DNA from: JAAXGX01 sp965221595
GTDB taxonomy: Bacteria; Acidobacteriota; Vicinamibacteria; Vicinamibacterales; UBA8438
Direction of reading: 5' to 3'
Assembly (NCBI GenBank): GCA_965221595.1
Contig: OZ244900.1
Location: 1,612,001-1,676,000 of the forward strand
Length of the DNA: 64,000 bases
Shown in pieces: positions 39,298 through 48,447 of the stretch. The position numbers and the translations under genes are program-made. The stretch's first letter is position 1. Every line of letters begins with the position of its first letter. The notes under the pieces were generated by a model, which worked only from the letters and a program-made list of their open reading frames with translations, made no database searches and was not told where the DNA came from.

Positions 39298-41289
39298 ATG
39301 CAGAGAACGCGCAGGAACGGAACGATGCAGCTGCTGGCGCTCGCGGCGGTCGTCGCCGCCGCCCCGGCGGTCCAGGCCCAGCAGGTCGAATGGCGCAGCT
39401 ACGGAGCGGACGTGGCCGGCACCAAGTACGCGCCGCTCGACCAGATCGACAGGGACACGGTCGACGGTCTCGAGATCGTCTGGCGGCAGTCGGTGCTCCC
39501 CGACGCCGTCCGCGGCGACCGCGACATCACCGCCTCGGTGGCGGCGCAGAACACCCCGTTGATGGCCGACGGGCGGCTCTACATCAGCACCGGTCTCGGC
39601 ACGGTGGCGGCGCTCGACGCGAAGACGGGCGAGCTGCTCTGGTTCGACGAGCCGCCGGAGCGTGACGGCCAGCCGTTCCAGCGCGCGCGCCAGACGCGGG
39701 GCGTCGCCTACTGGGAAGACCCCGCGAGCGACGAGGCGCGCGTACTGGCCGTGGTGGGCGAGTACCTCGTGGCGGTCGATGCCCGCACCGGCCGGCGGTT
39801 CCCCGATTTCGGCGAGGGCGGCGAAGTGGACCTGCGCAAGGGCTACTACCGCGACGTCGACACGTTCCGTTGGGGTTCCCCGCCCATTGTCGTCAATGAC
39901 ATCGTCGTCATCGGCTCGGCGATCATGGACGTCGTCAGCCCGACGATGCCGGCCCTCAAGCAGGCGCCGCCGGGCGACGTGCGCGGCTTCGACGTCCGGA
40001 CCGGCGAGCAGGTCTGGGCGTTCCGGACCATCCCGCAGGACGGGGAGTTCGGCAACGAGACCTGGCTGACGGCAATCGACCAGGATCGCCCGTCGTGGGA
40101 GTACAGCGGCAATACCAACATGTGGGCGTGGGCCAGCGCGGACGAGGAGCTCGGCTACGTCTACCTGCCGCTGTCCACGCCGACCAACGACTACTACGGC
40201 GGCTACCGGCCCGGCGACAACCTGTTCGCAGAAAGCATCGTCTGTCTCGACGCGCGGACCGGCGAGCGGGTCTGGCACTTCCAGGCTGTGCATCACGGGC
40301 TGTGGGACTACGACTTTCCCGCAGCGCCGAACGTCGTCGACATCCGCGTCGACGGCCGCGCCGAGCCGATCAAGGCGCTGGCCGCCGTGAGCAAGCAGGC
40401 GTTCACCTACGTCTTCGACCGGGTCACCGGTGAGCCCATCTGGCCCATCGAGGAGCGTCCCGTCCCGCCGGGCAACGTGCCGGGCGAATGGTATGCCGCG
40501 ACCCAGCCGTTTCCGACCCGGCCGCCCGCCTTCGACCAGCAGGGCACCAGCATCGACGACCTGATGGATTTCACCCCGGCGCTCCGGCAGGAGGCGCTGG
40601 AGATCTTCGAGCAGTACGTGAGCGGCCCGCTCTTCACCGCCCCTTCGCTCGTCGACGAATCGCCCGGCGGCACGCGGGGCACGCTGCAGATGCCGGGCGT
40701 CGTCGGCGGCGCCGACTGGGGCGGTGCGGCGGTCGATCCGGAGACCGGGATCCTGTATGTCCCATCCGTCCACAGCGAGTCGGTCATCGGCATCGTGCGG
40801 TCGGAACACCCGCGCTCCGACATGGACCTGGTGCTCCATTCAATCACGCCGATTGAGGGACCGCAGGAGCTGCCGCTCTTCAAGCCGCCGTACGGACGGC
40901 TGGTGGCCATCGATCTCAACCGGGGCGAGATCCTGTGGTCGAAGGCCAATGGCGACGGCCCGCGCGACCACCCGGCCCTGCGCCATCTGGACCTCCCGCC
41001 GCTCGGCCAGCCGGGCCGGGTTTCGCCGCTCGTGACCAAGTCGCTCGTCTTCCTCGGCGAGGGCGGGCGGACAGGTGTGGTCGTGCTGAATCCGATTTGG
41101 GGCGGGGCCGGCGGCAAGATGTTCCGCGCCTACGACAAGCTGACCGGGGAGGTGGTCTGGGAGAAGGAGCTGCCCGGGGGCACCACCGCCGCGCCGATGA
41201 CCTACATGGTCGACGGCAAGCAGTACATCGTCGTCACCGTTGGCTGGGACGACCTGCCGAGCGAGTACGTCGCACTGGCGTTGCCCTAG
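39298..41289 (+). CDS. PQQ-dependent dehydrogenase, copy 2
   Basis: A 663-residue paralogue of the preceding gene with the same layout: a signal peptide (Arg-Arg then MQLLALAAVVAA, cut near VQAQ), WRSYGADVAGTKYAPLDQI, HHGLWDYDFPAAPNVVDI and FDRVTGEPIWPIEE. It differs in having Ala for Cys in the active-site loop (FPAAP against FPCAP), suggesting a different substrate or regulation. No CxxCH. The start could be ATG 39298 or 39325; the first supplies the basic N-region and is preferred. It converges on the ankyrin gene with a 34-bp gap. Confidence 0.87.
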   Translation: MQRTRRNGTMQLLALAAVVAAAPAVQAQQVEWRSYGADVAGTKYAPLDQIDRDTVDGLEIVWRQSVLPDAVRGDRDITASVAAQNTPLMADGRLYISTGLGTVAALDAKTGELLWFDEPPERDGQPFQRARQTRGVAYWEDPASDEARVLAVVGEYLVAVDARTGRRFPDFGEGGEVDLRKGYYRDVDTFRWGSPPIVVNDIVVIGSAIMDVVSPTMPALKQAPPGDVRGFDVRTGEQVWAFRTIPQDGEFGNETWLTAIDQDRPSWEYSGNTNMWAWASADEELGYVYLPLSTPTNDYYGGYRPGDNLFAESIVCLDARTGERVWHFQAVHHGLWDYDFPAAPNVVDIRVDGRAEPIKALAAVSKQAFTYVFDRVTGEPIWPIEERPVPPGNVPGEWYAATQPFPTRPPAFDQQGTSIDDLMDFTPALRQEALEIFEQYVSGPLFTAPSLVDESPGGTRGTLQMPGVVGGADWGGAAVDPETGILYVPSVHSESVIGIVRSEHPRSDMDLVLHSITPIEGPQELPLFKPPYGRLVAIDLNRGEILWSKANGDGPRDHPALRHLDLPPLGQPGRVSPLVTKSLVFLGEGGRTGVVVLNPIWGGAGGKMFRAYDKLTGEVVWEKELPGGTTAAPMTYMVDGKQYIVVTVGWDDLPSEYVALALP

Positions 41290-41290
41290 G

Positions 41291-41314
41291 CCGGTGTCTC
41301 CGGCGGACACCCGG
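41291..41314. terminator. Hairpin between convergent PQQ and ankyrin genes
   Basis: CCGGTGTC (41291-41298) pairs with GACACCCGG (41306-41314, one bulged C) in the 34-bp gap. It could act on both strands; there is no U-tract. Confidence 0.35.
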
Positions 41315-41323
41315 CAGCCGCAC

Positions 41324-42802
41324 CTAATCGAAGCTCGGGGCGCCTGGCGCGGCTGTCGCCCCGAGCTCGAGGAGGAGCTCGGCGGTGCCCGCGCCAGCTT
41401 GGCCGGCTGCCAGCGCCAGGTCCAGCGGCGTCTCGCCGCGGTCGTTCCGGGCGTCCACCTCGGCGCCCCGCTCGGCCAGCAGCGCGACCAGCGGGTCCAG
41501 GCGGCGCGACACCGCCAGGTGCAGCGCGGTAGCGCCGCGTCGGTCGCGCGCGTTGACATCCACCCCGGCGTCGAGCGCGGCGGCAACTGCGTCGGTTGCG
41601 AGGCGCTGCTCGACCTCGGCGGACGGCCGCGGGATACCGAACCGCCGCCGCGTGCTGCCGCCGAGGACGGCGGCGATTACGGCGGTCTCGCCGCCGAGAG
41701 AGGCCGACGGATCGGCGCCGTGTGCGGCGAGCAGGCGCATGATCGCCGGCTCGCGGAACGACGCCGCCACCCAGAACGGCGTTGCGCCGATCATGCGGTG
41801 CGGCAGCCGCCAGTCGGCACTCACGCGGCGTGCGGGCGTGCCGCGCGCCAGAACTGCGTCGGGGTCCGCGCCGAACCGCAGCAGCGTCGCGGCCAGCTGC
41901 GGGTTGCCGCGCAGCACCGCGGCGTGCAGGGCCGCGTACCCCGCCCCAGCCGCGTTGGGGTCCGCGCCGGCCTCGAGCAGGAAGGTGGCCAGTTCCTGGT
42001 GGTTGCCGTGGGTGGCCACCACCAGGGGCGTCGTGCCGCTGGCCGCCGCCTCATCCACCCCGGCGCCGGCTGCCACGAGCAGCCGGGCCGAGACCGTGTC
42101 GCCGTGCCGGGCCGCGAACAGCAGCGGCGTGTAGCTCCCCTGCAGCACCTCGAAAACGCCGCTGGGGTCTGCGTTGCCGGACGAACTGACGACCTGCGGA
42201 TGGGCGTGCGAGCGATCGTCCACACGAGCCCCGAACGTCAGCAGCACCCGTACGACCTCCGGGTGCTGCTGCGCGACGGCCCACATGAGGGCCGTCTGGC
42301 CGTGTGCGTCCTCGGCTGCGTGCGGGTCGGCGCCGTGCTCGAGTAGGATGCGCACAGCGGCCGGATTCCCCGTGCGCGATGCGGTCATCAGCGGTGTCTC
42401 GCCGGAGGGCAGCGTGCGGTTGGGGTCGGCGCCGGCGCTCAGCAGGGTCTCGATCAGCGTCGCACTCCCGTTGCTGGCGGCGAGCCAGAGCGGCGTGGCG
42501 CCGAGATCGTTGACCGCGTCGACGGCGGCGTCCGCCGCGAGCAGCAGGCGCGCCGTGGGCACGGCGTCCCGGTAGACCGCCCAGTGCAGGGCCGTGGTGC
42601 CGTCGCCCTGGCGGCCGTTGACGTCCGCGCCGGCGCCCAGCAGCGCCGGCACGGCCCCCCAGTCCTGACGCTTTGCGGCATCGGCCAGGGGGGTGTCCGA
42701 GGTCTGGCCGCCGGCCGGATCGGTGGCGAAGGTCAGGGCAGAAACACCCAGGAGGAAGGCGACGACGCTGCGCTTGACGGCCTGACACGTGCGCGCCTGC
42801 AT
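41324..42802 (-). CDS. Exported ankyrin-repeat protein
   Basis: A 492-residue protein. Residues 10-34 form a signal peptide (VVAFLLGVSALTFATDPAGG), then about 11-12 ankyrin repeats fill the rest, each with G-x-T-P/A-L-x-x-A and a G-A-D-x-x/D-V-N/D turn, for example GTTALHWAVYRDAVPTARLLL and GQTALMWAVAQQHPEVVRVLL. A periplasmic protein-binding role is likely; the partner is unknown. The ATG at 42802 has TAGCAT ending 8 nt upstream. Its frame stays open far upstream antisense to the DUF1592 gene, but the signal peptide fixes this start. Confidence 0.85.
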   Translation of the reverse strand: MQARTCQAVKRSVVAFLLGVSALTFATDPAGGQTSDTPLADAAKRQDWGAVPALLGAGADVNGRQGDGTTALHWAVYRDAVPTARLLLAADAAVDAVNDLGATPLWLAASNGSATLIETLLSAGADPNRTLPSGETPLMTASRTGNPAAVRILLEHGADPHAAEDAHGQTALMWAVAQQHPEVVRVLLTFGARVDDRSHAHPQVVSSSGNADPSGVFEVLQGSYTPLLFAARHGDTVSARLLVAAGAGVDEAAASGTTPLVVATHGNHQELATFLLEAGADPNAAGAGYAALHAAVLRGNPQLAATLLRFGADPDAVLARGTPARRVSADWRLPHRMIGATPFWVAASFREPAIMRLLAAHGADPSASLGGETAVIAAVLGGSTRRRFGIPRPSAEVEQRLATDAVAAALDAGVDVNARDRRGATALHLAVSRRLDPLVALLAERGAEVDARNDRGETPLDLALAAGQAGAGTAELLLELGATAAPGAPSFD

Positions 42803-42810
42803 GACCGCCC

Positions 42811-42816
42811 ATGCTA
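42811..42816 (-). promoter_or_regulatory. -10-like TAGCAT for ankyrin gene (leaderless spacing)
   Basis: Reverse-strand TAGCAT, 8 nt from the ATG at 42802. Confidence 0.4.
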
Positions 42817-42919
42817 GCGCGTCGGGACACCGCTGACAACGGTTTCGCTCCGCCGAACATTGACATCGCCGCACCCATCGGGGACGATCAGGCAATCGCC
42901 TGGAAGGATTGCTGGCGCG

Positions 42920-45361
42920 ATGCGGATGAATGTGTTCAAGCGCGTCGTTCTCGGCCTCGCAGCGGCCGGCACCCTGTCCGGCGTCCCGCTCGCGGCAGCG
43001 TCCGGGATGGCGGCCGCGCCGGACGCCGCGGGGGTCCGCGCGCTGCTCGACCGCTACTGCGTCACGTGTCACAACGAGCGGCTGCGCACCGCCGGGCTTG
43101 CGCTCGATGCGGCGGAGCCGGCCGCGGTCGCGCACGATGCGCGCATCTGGGAACAGGTCATCCGCAAGCTGCGCATCGGCGCCATGCCGCCCCCCGGGCG
43201 TCCCCGTCCCGAGCGCGCGGCTGCCCGGGACGCGGTCGCGTATCTCGAAACGGCCCTGGACCGTGTCGCGGCCGGCGGGCCGGGTGTGGGTCGCACCGAG
43301 ACGTTCCACCGCCTGAACCGGGCCGAGTACCGGAACGCCGTCCGGGATCTGCTGCGGGTCGACGTGGATGTGTCGGCGCTCCTGCCAGCCGACGATGCGG
43401 ACGCGCACGGCTTCGACAACATGGCGGCGGTGCTGTCCGTTTCGCCCGCGCTCCTTGAACGCTATCTGTCGGCGGCCCGCAGGATCAGTCGTCTCGCGGT
43501 AGGGCTGGCGCCACCGGTGGCGAGTGTCGAGACGCACCGCATTCCGCTGCTGTTGTACCAGGACGGACGCCTCAGCGAGGACTTGCCGCTCGGGTCGCGC
43601 GGCGGCATCGCCATACGCCACCGCTTTCCCGTGGACGGCGAGTACACCATCCGGCTGCGCCTGCAGCGCACCTACACCGACTACATCCGCGGTCTCGGCA
43701 CGCCGCAGCAGCTCGATGTGCGTGTCGACGGCCGGCTCATCGAACGGTTCACGGTCGGGGGCGCCGCGCCGGAGCACGCCAAGGCAGCGCCGGCCAGCTT
43801 CGCAGGCAACACCCCGCTGTTCGGGCATCCCGATTGGGAGGCCTACGTGCTGGGAGCGGACGCGGATCTCGCGGTGACCTTCCGTGCGGCGGCCGGCGAG
43901 CGTGTCGTGGGCATCTCGTTCCAGCGCAAGCTGTGGGAGCCGGAAGGCGTGCTGCAGCCCCGCCAGACCGGCTTTCCGCTTGCCATCAACGAGCGCTGGC
44001 AGGGCAACGCCGCCGTGGGCAGCGTCGAGATCGGCGGGCCGCACGCCGTGGAGGGGCCGGGCGACACCGCCAGCCGCCGCGCCATATTCACGTGTCATCC
44101 GGCTGCGGGCGACGACGCGGCCGCCTGCGCGCGCACGATCCTGGCGCGCCTGGCTCGGCGAGCCTATCGACGTCCCGTCACCGAGGCTGACGTCGATCTG
44201 CTGCTGACGTTCTACGAGCGACGGCACCGGACGGACGGCTTCGAGGCCGGCATCCAGTTTGCTTTGCAGCGTCTGCTCAGCGATCCCGAGTTCCTGTTCC
44301 GAATCGAGCGCGACCCGGCAGGCGCCGAGCCGGGCAGCGCGTATCCGGTAGGCGCTCTTGCGCTCGCCTCGCGGCTGTCGTTCTTCCTGTGGAGCAGCAT
44401 TCCGGACGAGGAACTGCTCGCGGCGGCGGTCCGGGGCGACCTGGCCGTTCCGGCACTTCGCGACCGTCAGGTGCACCGCATGTTGCGCGATCGGCGGTCC
44501 GCCGCGCTCATCGAGAACTTCGCCGGCCAGTGGCTGCTCCTGCGCAATATTCCGACCATCAATCCCGACCCGAACCTGTTCCCGACGTTCGACGAGAACC
44601 TGCGGGCGGCGTTTCAGCGCGAGACGGTACTGTTCGTCGAGAGCGTCATGCGCGAGGACCGCAGTCTGGTCGACCTGATTGATGCCGACTATACGTTTGT
44701 CGACGAGCGGCTGGCCGCGCACTACGGCATTCCTGGCGTCTACGGCAGCCGGTTCCGCAAGGTGACGCTCGACGGCCGGCGGGGCGGTCTGCTGGGGCAC
44801 GGCGGTCTGCTGGCCGTCACGTCGTATCCGAACCGCACGTCGCCGGTGCTGCGCGGCAAGTGGGTGCTGGAAAACTTGCTGGGCGCTCCTCCGCCCCCGC
44901 CCCCGCCCGACGTGCCCTCGTTCCCGGAGCGCGGGGAAGGTGGCGTGCCGGCCACGGTCCGCGAGCTGCTGGAGATGCACCGGCGGAATCCGGCCTGCGC
45001 CGGATGCCATGCGCCGATGGATCCGCTCGGGTTCGCGCTGGAGCAGTTCGATGCCATCGGCCGTTGGCGCACGACCGACGCGGAAACGTTGATCGATGCG
45101 TCAGCCGTCATGCCGACCGGCCAAGCGTTCGACGGCCTGGCCGGGCTGCGCCGGATGCTGGTGGACGACCCCGAGCCGCTGGTCAGGACCGTCACCGAGA
45201 AGCTGCTGGCTTACGCGCTCGGCCGCAGCATCGAGTACTACGACCAGCCGACGATCCGCCGAATCGCGCGGGAGGCGGCTGACGACGACTACCGCTGGTC
45301 GGCCATCGTTCTCGGCGTCGTCCGGAGCGCACCGTTTCGAATGCGGAGTACAGGCTCATGA
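42920..45361 (+). CDS. DUF1592-family secreted protein with two CxxCH motifs, copy 1
   Basis: An 813-residue exported protein. A signal peptide (MRMNVFKRVVLGLAAAGTL) is followed by a cytochrome-like N-terminus with YCVTCH (about residues 50-55). DUF1587 follows (FHRLNRAEYRNAVRDLL), then DUF1595/DUF1592 (LARRAYRRPVTEADVD; SRLSFFLWSSIPDEEL), DUF1588 (GGLLAVTSYPNRTSPVLRGKW, then CAGCHAPMDPLGFALEQFDAIG with a second CxxCH) and DUF1585 at the end. The family has no proven function; the heme-binding motifs suggest electron transfer. The stop overlaps the DUF1552 start (ATGA), so the two are coupled. A PQQ dehydrogenase pair lies just upstream. Confidence 0.88.
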   Translation: MRMNVFKRVVLGLAAAGTLSGVPLAAASGMAAAPDAAGVRALLDRYCVTCHNERLRTAGLALDAAEPAAVAHDARIWEQVIRKLRIGAMPPPGRPRPERAAARDAVAYLETALDRVAAGGPGVGRTETFHRLNRAEYRNAVRDLLRVDVDVSALLPADDADAHGFDNMAAVLSVSPALLERYLSAARRISRLAVGLAPPVASVETHRIPLLLYQDGRLSEDLPLGSRGGIAIRHRFPVDGEYTIRLRLQRTYTDYIRGLGTPQQLDVRVDGRLIERFTVGGAAPEHAKAAPASFAGNTPLFGHPDWEAYVLGADADLAVTFRAAAGERVVGISFQRKLWEPEGVLQPRQTGFPLAINERWQGNAAVGSVEIGGPHAVEGPGDTASRRAIFTCHPAAGDDAAACARTILARLARRAYRRPVTEADVDLLLTFYERRHRTDGFEAGIQFALQRLLSDPEFLFRIERDPAGAEPGSAYPVGALALASRLSFFLWSSIPDEELLAAAVRGDLAVPALRDRQVHRMLRDRRSAALIENFAGQWLLLRNIPTINPDPNLFPTFDENLRAAFQRETVLFVESVMREDRSLVDLIDADYTFVDERLAAHYGIPGVYGSRFRKVTLDGRRGGLLGHGGLLAVTSYPNRTSPVLRGKWVLENLLGAPPPPPPPDVPSFPERGEGGVPATVRELLEMHRRNPACAGCHAPMDPLGFALEQFDAIGRWRTTDAETLIDASAVMPTGQAFDGLAGLRRMLVDDPEPLVRTVTEKLLAYALGRSIEYYDQPTIRRIAREAADDDYRWSAIVLGVVRSAPFRMRSTGS

Positions 45362-46692
45362 TCATCACCCGGAAGGCGATACCCCGACGCACGGTCCTGC
45401 GCGGTCTCGGCACCGCCCTCGCGTTGCCGCTGCTGGACGGCATGGTGCCGGCGCTCGCGGCGATCCGCAACACGCCCGCGCGCGGCATGCGGCGCTTCGG
45501 CGTCGTGTATGTGCCGAACGGCATGGCGATGGAGTACTGGACGCCGCAGGCGGCCGGGACGGCATTCGAGTTTTCGCCGATCCTGCGGCCGATGGAACCG
45601 CACCGGGATCGCACGCTCGTACTGACGGGCCTCGATCCCGGCCGCGGCGGCGGCGCGCATGCCGGCGCCTCGACGAAGTTCCTCACTGGGGTGCCGGGGC
45701 GCATGACCGACGGGACCGGGATCAGCTCGGGCCCGTCCATCGATCAGCTCCTGGGGCGCGAGCTCGGCAGGCACACGCAGCTCTCCTCGCTCGAGCTGGG
45801 GCTCGACAGCCGTGACTTCGCGGGTTCCTGCGACGCCGGCTATGCCTGTGCGTACACGAACACGATTTCCTGGCGCGATCCGACGACGCCGCTGCCCATG
45901 GAGAACGATCCGCGAGTGGTCTTCGAGCGGCTGTTCGGTGACAGCGGCAGCACCGACCCGGTCGTGAGGCGCACCCGGATCGCGGAGGACCGCAGCATCC
46001 TCGACTCGGTCACCACGAAGGTCGACGACCTGCAGCGCGGCCTCGGTGCCGGGGACCGGCGCAAGATCGACCAGTATCTCGAGGCCGTCCGTGACGTGGA
46101 GCGCCGGATACAGCGAGCCGAGGAGCAGAGTGAACGCGCCTTGCCGCTGGTGGAGCAGCCGGCCGGCGTGCCGGAGGCCTTCGACGAGTACATGCGGCTG
46201 ATGCTCGAGCTGCAGCGGCTGGCTTGGCAGACCGATCTCACGCGCGTGGCCACCTTCATGGTCGGCCGTGAGATCAGCGGACGAACCTACAACGAGATCG
46301 GGATTCCGGAGGCGCACCACCCGCTATCGCATCATCTGGACGATCCGACGAAGATCGCCACGATGTCGAAGATCAACACGTATCACGTGTCTCTGTTCGC
46401 CGAGTTCGTCGAGACGCTGCGCACGACGCCCGACGGCGACGGATCGCTGCTGGACCACTCGTTGCTGCTCTACGGCGCCGGCATGTCGAACTCCAACGCC
46501 CACGCGGCAATCGATCTGCCGATCATGCTGGTCGGCGGCGCCGCGGGCGGCCTGGTCGGCGGACGGCATCTGACGTACCCCAGGGACACGCCGATGGCCA
46601 ACCTGCTGGTCGCCGTCATGGAGACGCTCGACGTGCCGGTCGAGAAGGTGGGCCGTAGCACGGGCCGGCTCGATGTGCTGTCGTTGAGCTAG
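45358..46692 (+). CDS. DUF1552-family protein with Tat signal, copy 1
   Basis: A 444-residue protein. The N-terminus has a twin-arginine signal (PRRTVLRGLGTALALPLLDG, about residues 9-28), so it is probably exported folded. The rest matches DUF1552, seen for example in FGVVYVPNGMAMEYWTP, DRSILDSV, the helix LEAVRDVERRIQRAEEQ, and the late AHHPLSHHLDD and DHSLLLYGAGMSNSNAH blocks. His/Asp clusters suggest a metal-dependent hydrolase of the alkaline-phosphatase/sulfatase-like class (DUF1501 relatives), but the activity is unproven. It always pairs with DUF1592 here. Confidence 0.88.
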   Translation: MIITRKAIPRRTVLRGLGTALALPLLDGMVPALAAIRNTPARGMRRFGVVYVPNGMAMEYWTPQAAGTAFEFSPILRPMEPHRDRTLVLTGLDPGRGGGAHAGASTKFLTGVPGRMTDGTGISSGPSIDQLLGRELGRHTQLSSLELGLDSRDFAGSCDAGYACAYTNTISWRDPTTPLPMENDPRVVFERLFGDSGSTDPVVRRTRIAEDRSILDSVTTKVDDLQRGLGAGDRRKIDQYLEAVRDVERRIQRAEEQSERALPLVEQPAGVPEAFDEYMRLMLELQRLAWQTDLTRVATFMVGREISGRTYNEIGIPEAHHPLSHHLDDPTKIATMSKINTYHVSLFAEFVETLRTTPDGDGSLLDHSLLLYGAGMSNSNAHAAIDLPIMLVGGAAGGLVGGRHLTYPRDTPMANLLVAVMETLDVPVEKVGRSTGRLDVLSLS

Positions 46693-46833
46693 CAGCCCGT
46701 GGTGACCCCGCGTCGGTCAGCTCTCCGTCGCGGTAAGGGGTAATCGCGAGCGACTGCGTCGGCTCGAGGACCGCGACCCGCAGGCGTCGCGCCGCCTCCC
46801 GGACCTCCGCCAGGAGGCGGGCGGGCGCCAGTG

Positions 46834-47004
46834 CTAGCGCGTGCGGCGCTTCACGACGAGCCAGCCGACGAGGAAGACCGCGCTGCCGGCGCCGAACAGG
46901 CGCGGGCTGGGTCCGAGCGGGCCGGCGGTCGCGATGGAGACGAGCAGCAGCCACATCCCGCCGAGCTGGAGGCCGCGGCCCAGGTAGTAGAGGAGGCCCG
47001 GCAC
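46834..47004 (-). CDS. 56-residue membrane protein
   Basis: A short minus-strand gene starting at GTG 47004: MPGLLYYLGRGLQLGGMW, then two hydrophobic stretches (about residues 17-27 and 38-50) and a basic end KRRTR. The start lies 4 nt after the rarA stop codon (47008) and has AGGAGA 8 nt upstream, inside the end of rarA, so it is probably translated from the rarA message. Not recognised; small two-helix inner-membrane protein by appearance. Confidence 0.6.
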   Translation of the reverse strand: MPGLLYYLGRGLQLGGMWLLLVSIATAGPLGPSPRLFGAGSAVFLVGWLVVKRRTR

Positions 47005-47007
47005 GAT

Positions 47008-48447
47008 CTACGTCTCCTGCGCCCCCGCGCGTTGCGCCCTCCGTTTGGCGCGCTTCGAGTCCTGCCACCTGTCGAGGCGGCGCGCGATCTCTTCCTCGAA
47101 TCCACGGCCGGCGGGCTGATAGTAGCGGCGTCCGGCCAGCGCCGGCGGCAGGCAGGTCATGGCGGCGACGCCATCCGGTTCGTCGTGGGCATAGGCGTAC
47201 CCCTTGCCGTACCCGTGTTCCTGCATGAGTCGCGTCGGCGCGTTGCGCAGGTGTAGGGGCACCGGCTCGGCCGCCCGCTGGTGCGCATCGGCCGCAGCCC
47301 GGCTGTAGGCTGCATAGACAGCGTTGCTCTTGGGGGCGGTCGCCAGGTAGATGACCGCCTGGGCCAGCGCCATGTTGCCCTCCGGCAGGCCGATGAAGTG
47401 GACCGCGTCCTTGGCGCCTACGGTCACAGACAGCGCCGCGGGGTCGGCGTTCCCGACGTCCTCGGACGCGAACCGAATGAGGCGGCGCGCGATGTACAAC
47501 GGGTCCTCGCCGGCCTCGAGCATCCGCGCCAGCCAGTAGACGCCGGCGTCGGGATCGCTGTTGCGCAGCGACTTGTGGAGCGCCGAGATCAGGTTGTAGT
47601 GCTCCTCGCCCGCCTTGTCGTAGAGCAGCGCCCGCTTCTGGATGGCACGCGCCAGCAGCGCCCGGTCGATGCGGCCGGTTGCGTGGGCCGCGCCGTCCCC
47701 GTCCGTGACGACCGCCGCGGTCGTCGTTCCGGCTGCCGCGCCGGTTTCGTGCCGTCCGGCGAGCGTAGCGGCCAGCTCCAGCAGGTTGAGCGCCACCCGG
47801 GCGTCGCCGTTGGCATGCCGCGCAATGGCATCGAGCGCGTCGTCGTCCGCCGCGAGCGCCGCAGCGCCGAGGCCGCGTTCGCGGTCGTGCAGCGCGCGGC
47901 GCAGGATGTCGGTGGTCTCATCCGGTGTGAGCGGTCGCAGCACGAACACCTTCGACCGTGACAGCAGCGCGGCGTTCACCTCGAACGACGGGTTCTCGGT
48001 CGTTGCGCCGACCAGTACGATGTCGCCCGCTTCGACGCGCGGCAGGAACGCATCCTGCTGCGCCTTGTTGAAGCGGTGGATCTCGTCGACGAACAGGATG
48101 GTGCGCCGTGCCGACAGTCGCCGGGTAGCCTCGGCCTCGGCCATCACCGCCTTGATGTCCTTGATGCCCGAGAGCACGGCGCTGAACGCGACGAAGTGTG
48201 CGCGCGTGACCGTCGCAATGAGCCGGGCTACCGTCGTCTTGCCGGTGCCCGGCGGGCCCCACAGGATGATCGACTGCAGCGCGTCACACTCGATGGCGGT
48301 GCGCAGCGGCTGGCCGGGCGCCAGCAGTTCCTGCTGGCCCACCAGCTCGTCGAACGACCGCGGGCGCATGCGCTCCGCGAGCGGCGCCGCGGCCGCCAGG
48401 TCCGCTTCCGCCGCTGATTCGAACAGGTGCCCGGATCGCTGCGTCAA
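47008..48447 (-). CDS. rarA: Replication-associated recombination protein RarA/MgsA
   Basis: A 479-residue AAA+ ATPase acting at stalled replication forks. It starts with MRPRSFDELVGQQELL, then Walker A GPPGTGKT (about residues 65-72), Walker B FVDEIHRF and sensor GATTENPSFEVN. The C-terminal tetramerisation domain carries YDKAGEEHYNLISALHKSLR and RFASEDVGNADP. The start is TTG 48447, overlapping the upstream SpoU stop (TTGA), so it depends on translational coupling. A 56-residue membrane protein is encoded directly downstream. Confidence 0.95.
   Translation of the reverse strand: MTQRSGHLFESAAEADLAAAAPLAERMRPRSFDELVGQQELLAPGQPLRTAIECDALQSIILWGPPGTGKTTVARLIATVTRAHFVAFSAVLSGIKDIKAVMAEAEATRRLSARRTILFVDEIHRFNKAQQDAFLPRVEAGDIVLVGATTENPSFEVNAALLSRSKVFVLRPLTPDETTDILRRALHDRERGLGAAALAADDDALDAIARHANGDARVALNLLELAATLAGRHETGAAAGTTTAAVVTDGDGAAHATGRIDRALLARAIQKRALLYDKAGEEHYNLISALHKSLRNSDPDAGVYWLARMLEAGEDPLYIARRLIRFASEDVGNADPAALSVTVGAKDAVHFIGLPEGNMALAQAVIYLATAPKSNAVYAAYSRAAADAHQRAAEPVPLHLRNAPTRLMQEHGYGKGYAYAHDEPDGVAAMTCLPPALAGRRYYQPAGRGFEEEIARRLDRWQDSKRAKRRAQRAGAQET

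Noticed and set aside
42860..42865. TTGACA as a -35 for the DUF1592 gene
   Set aside because: No convincing -10 lies 16-18 nt downstream.
41324..45010. 1228-residue minus-strand open frame antisense to the DUF1592 gene
   Set aside because: Only the ankyrin part (41324-42802) has family motifs and a signal peptide; the remainder is Arg/Ala/Gln-rich shadow of a well-supported plus-strand gene.
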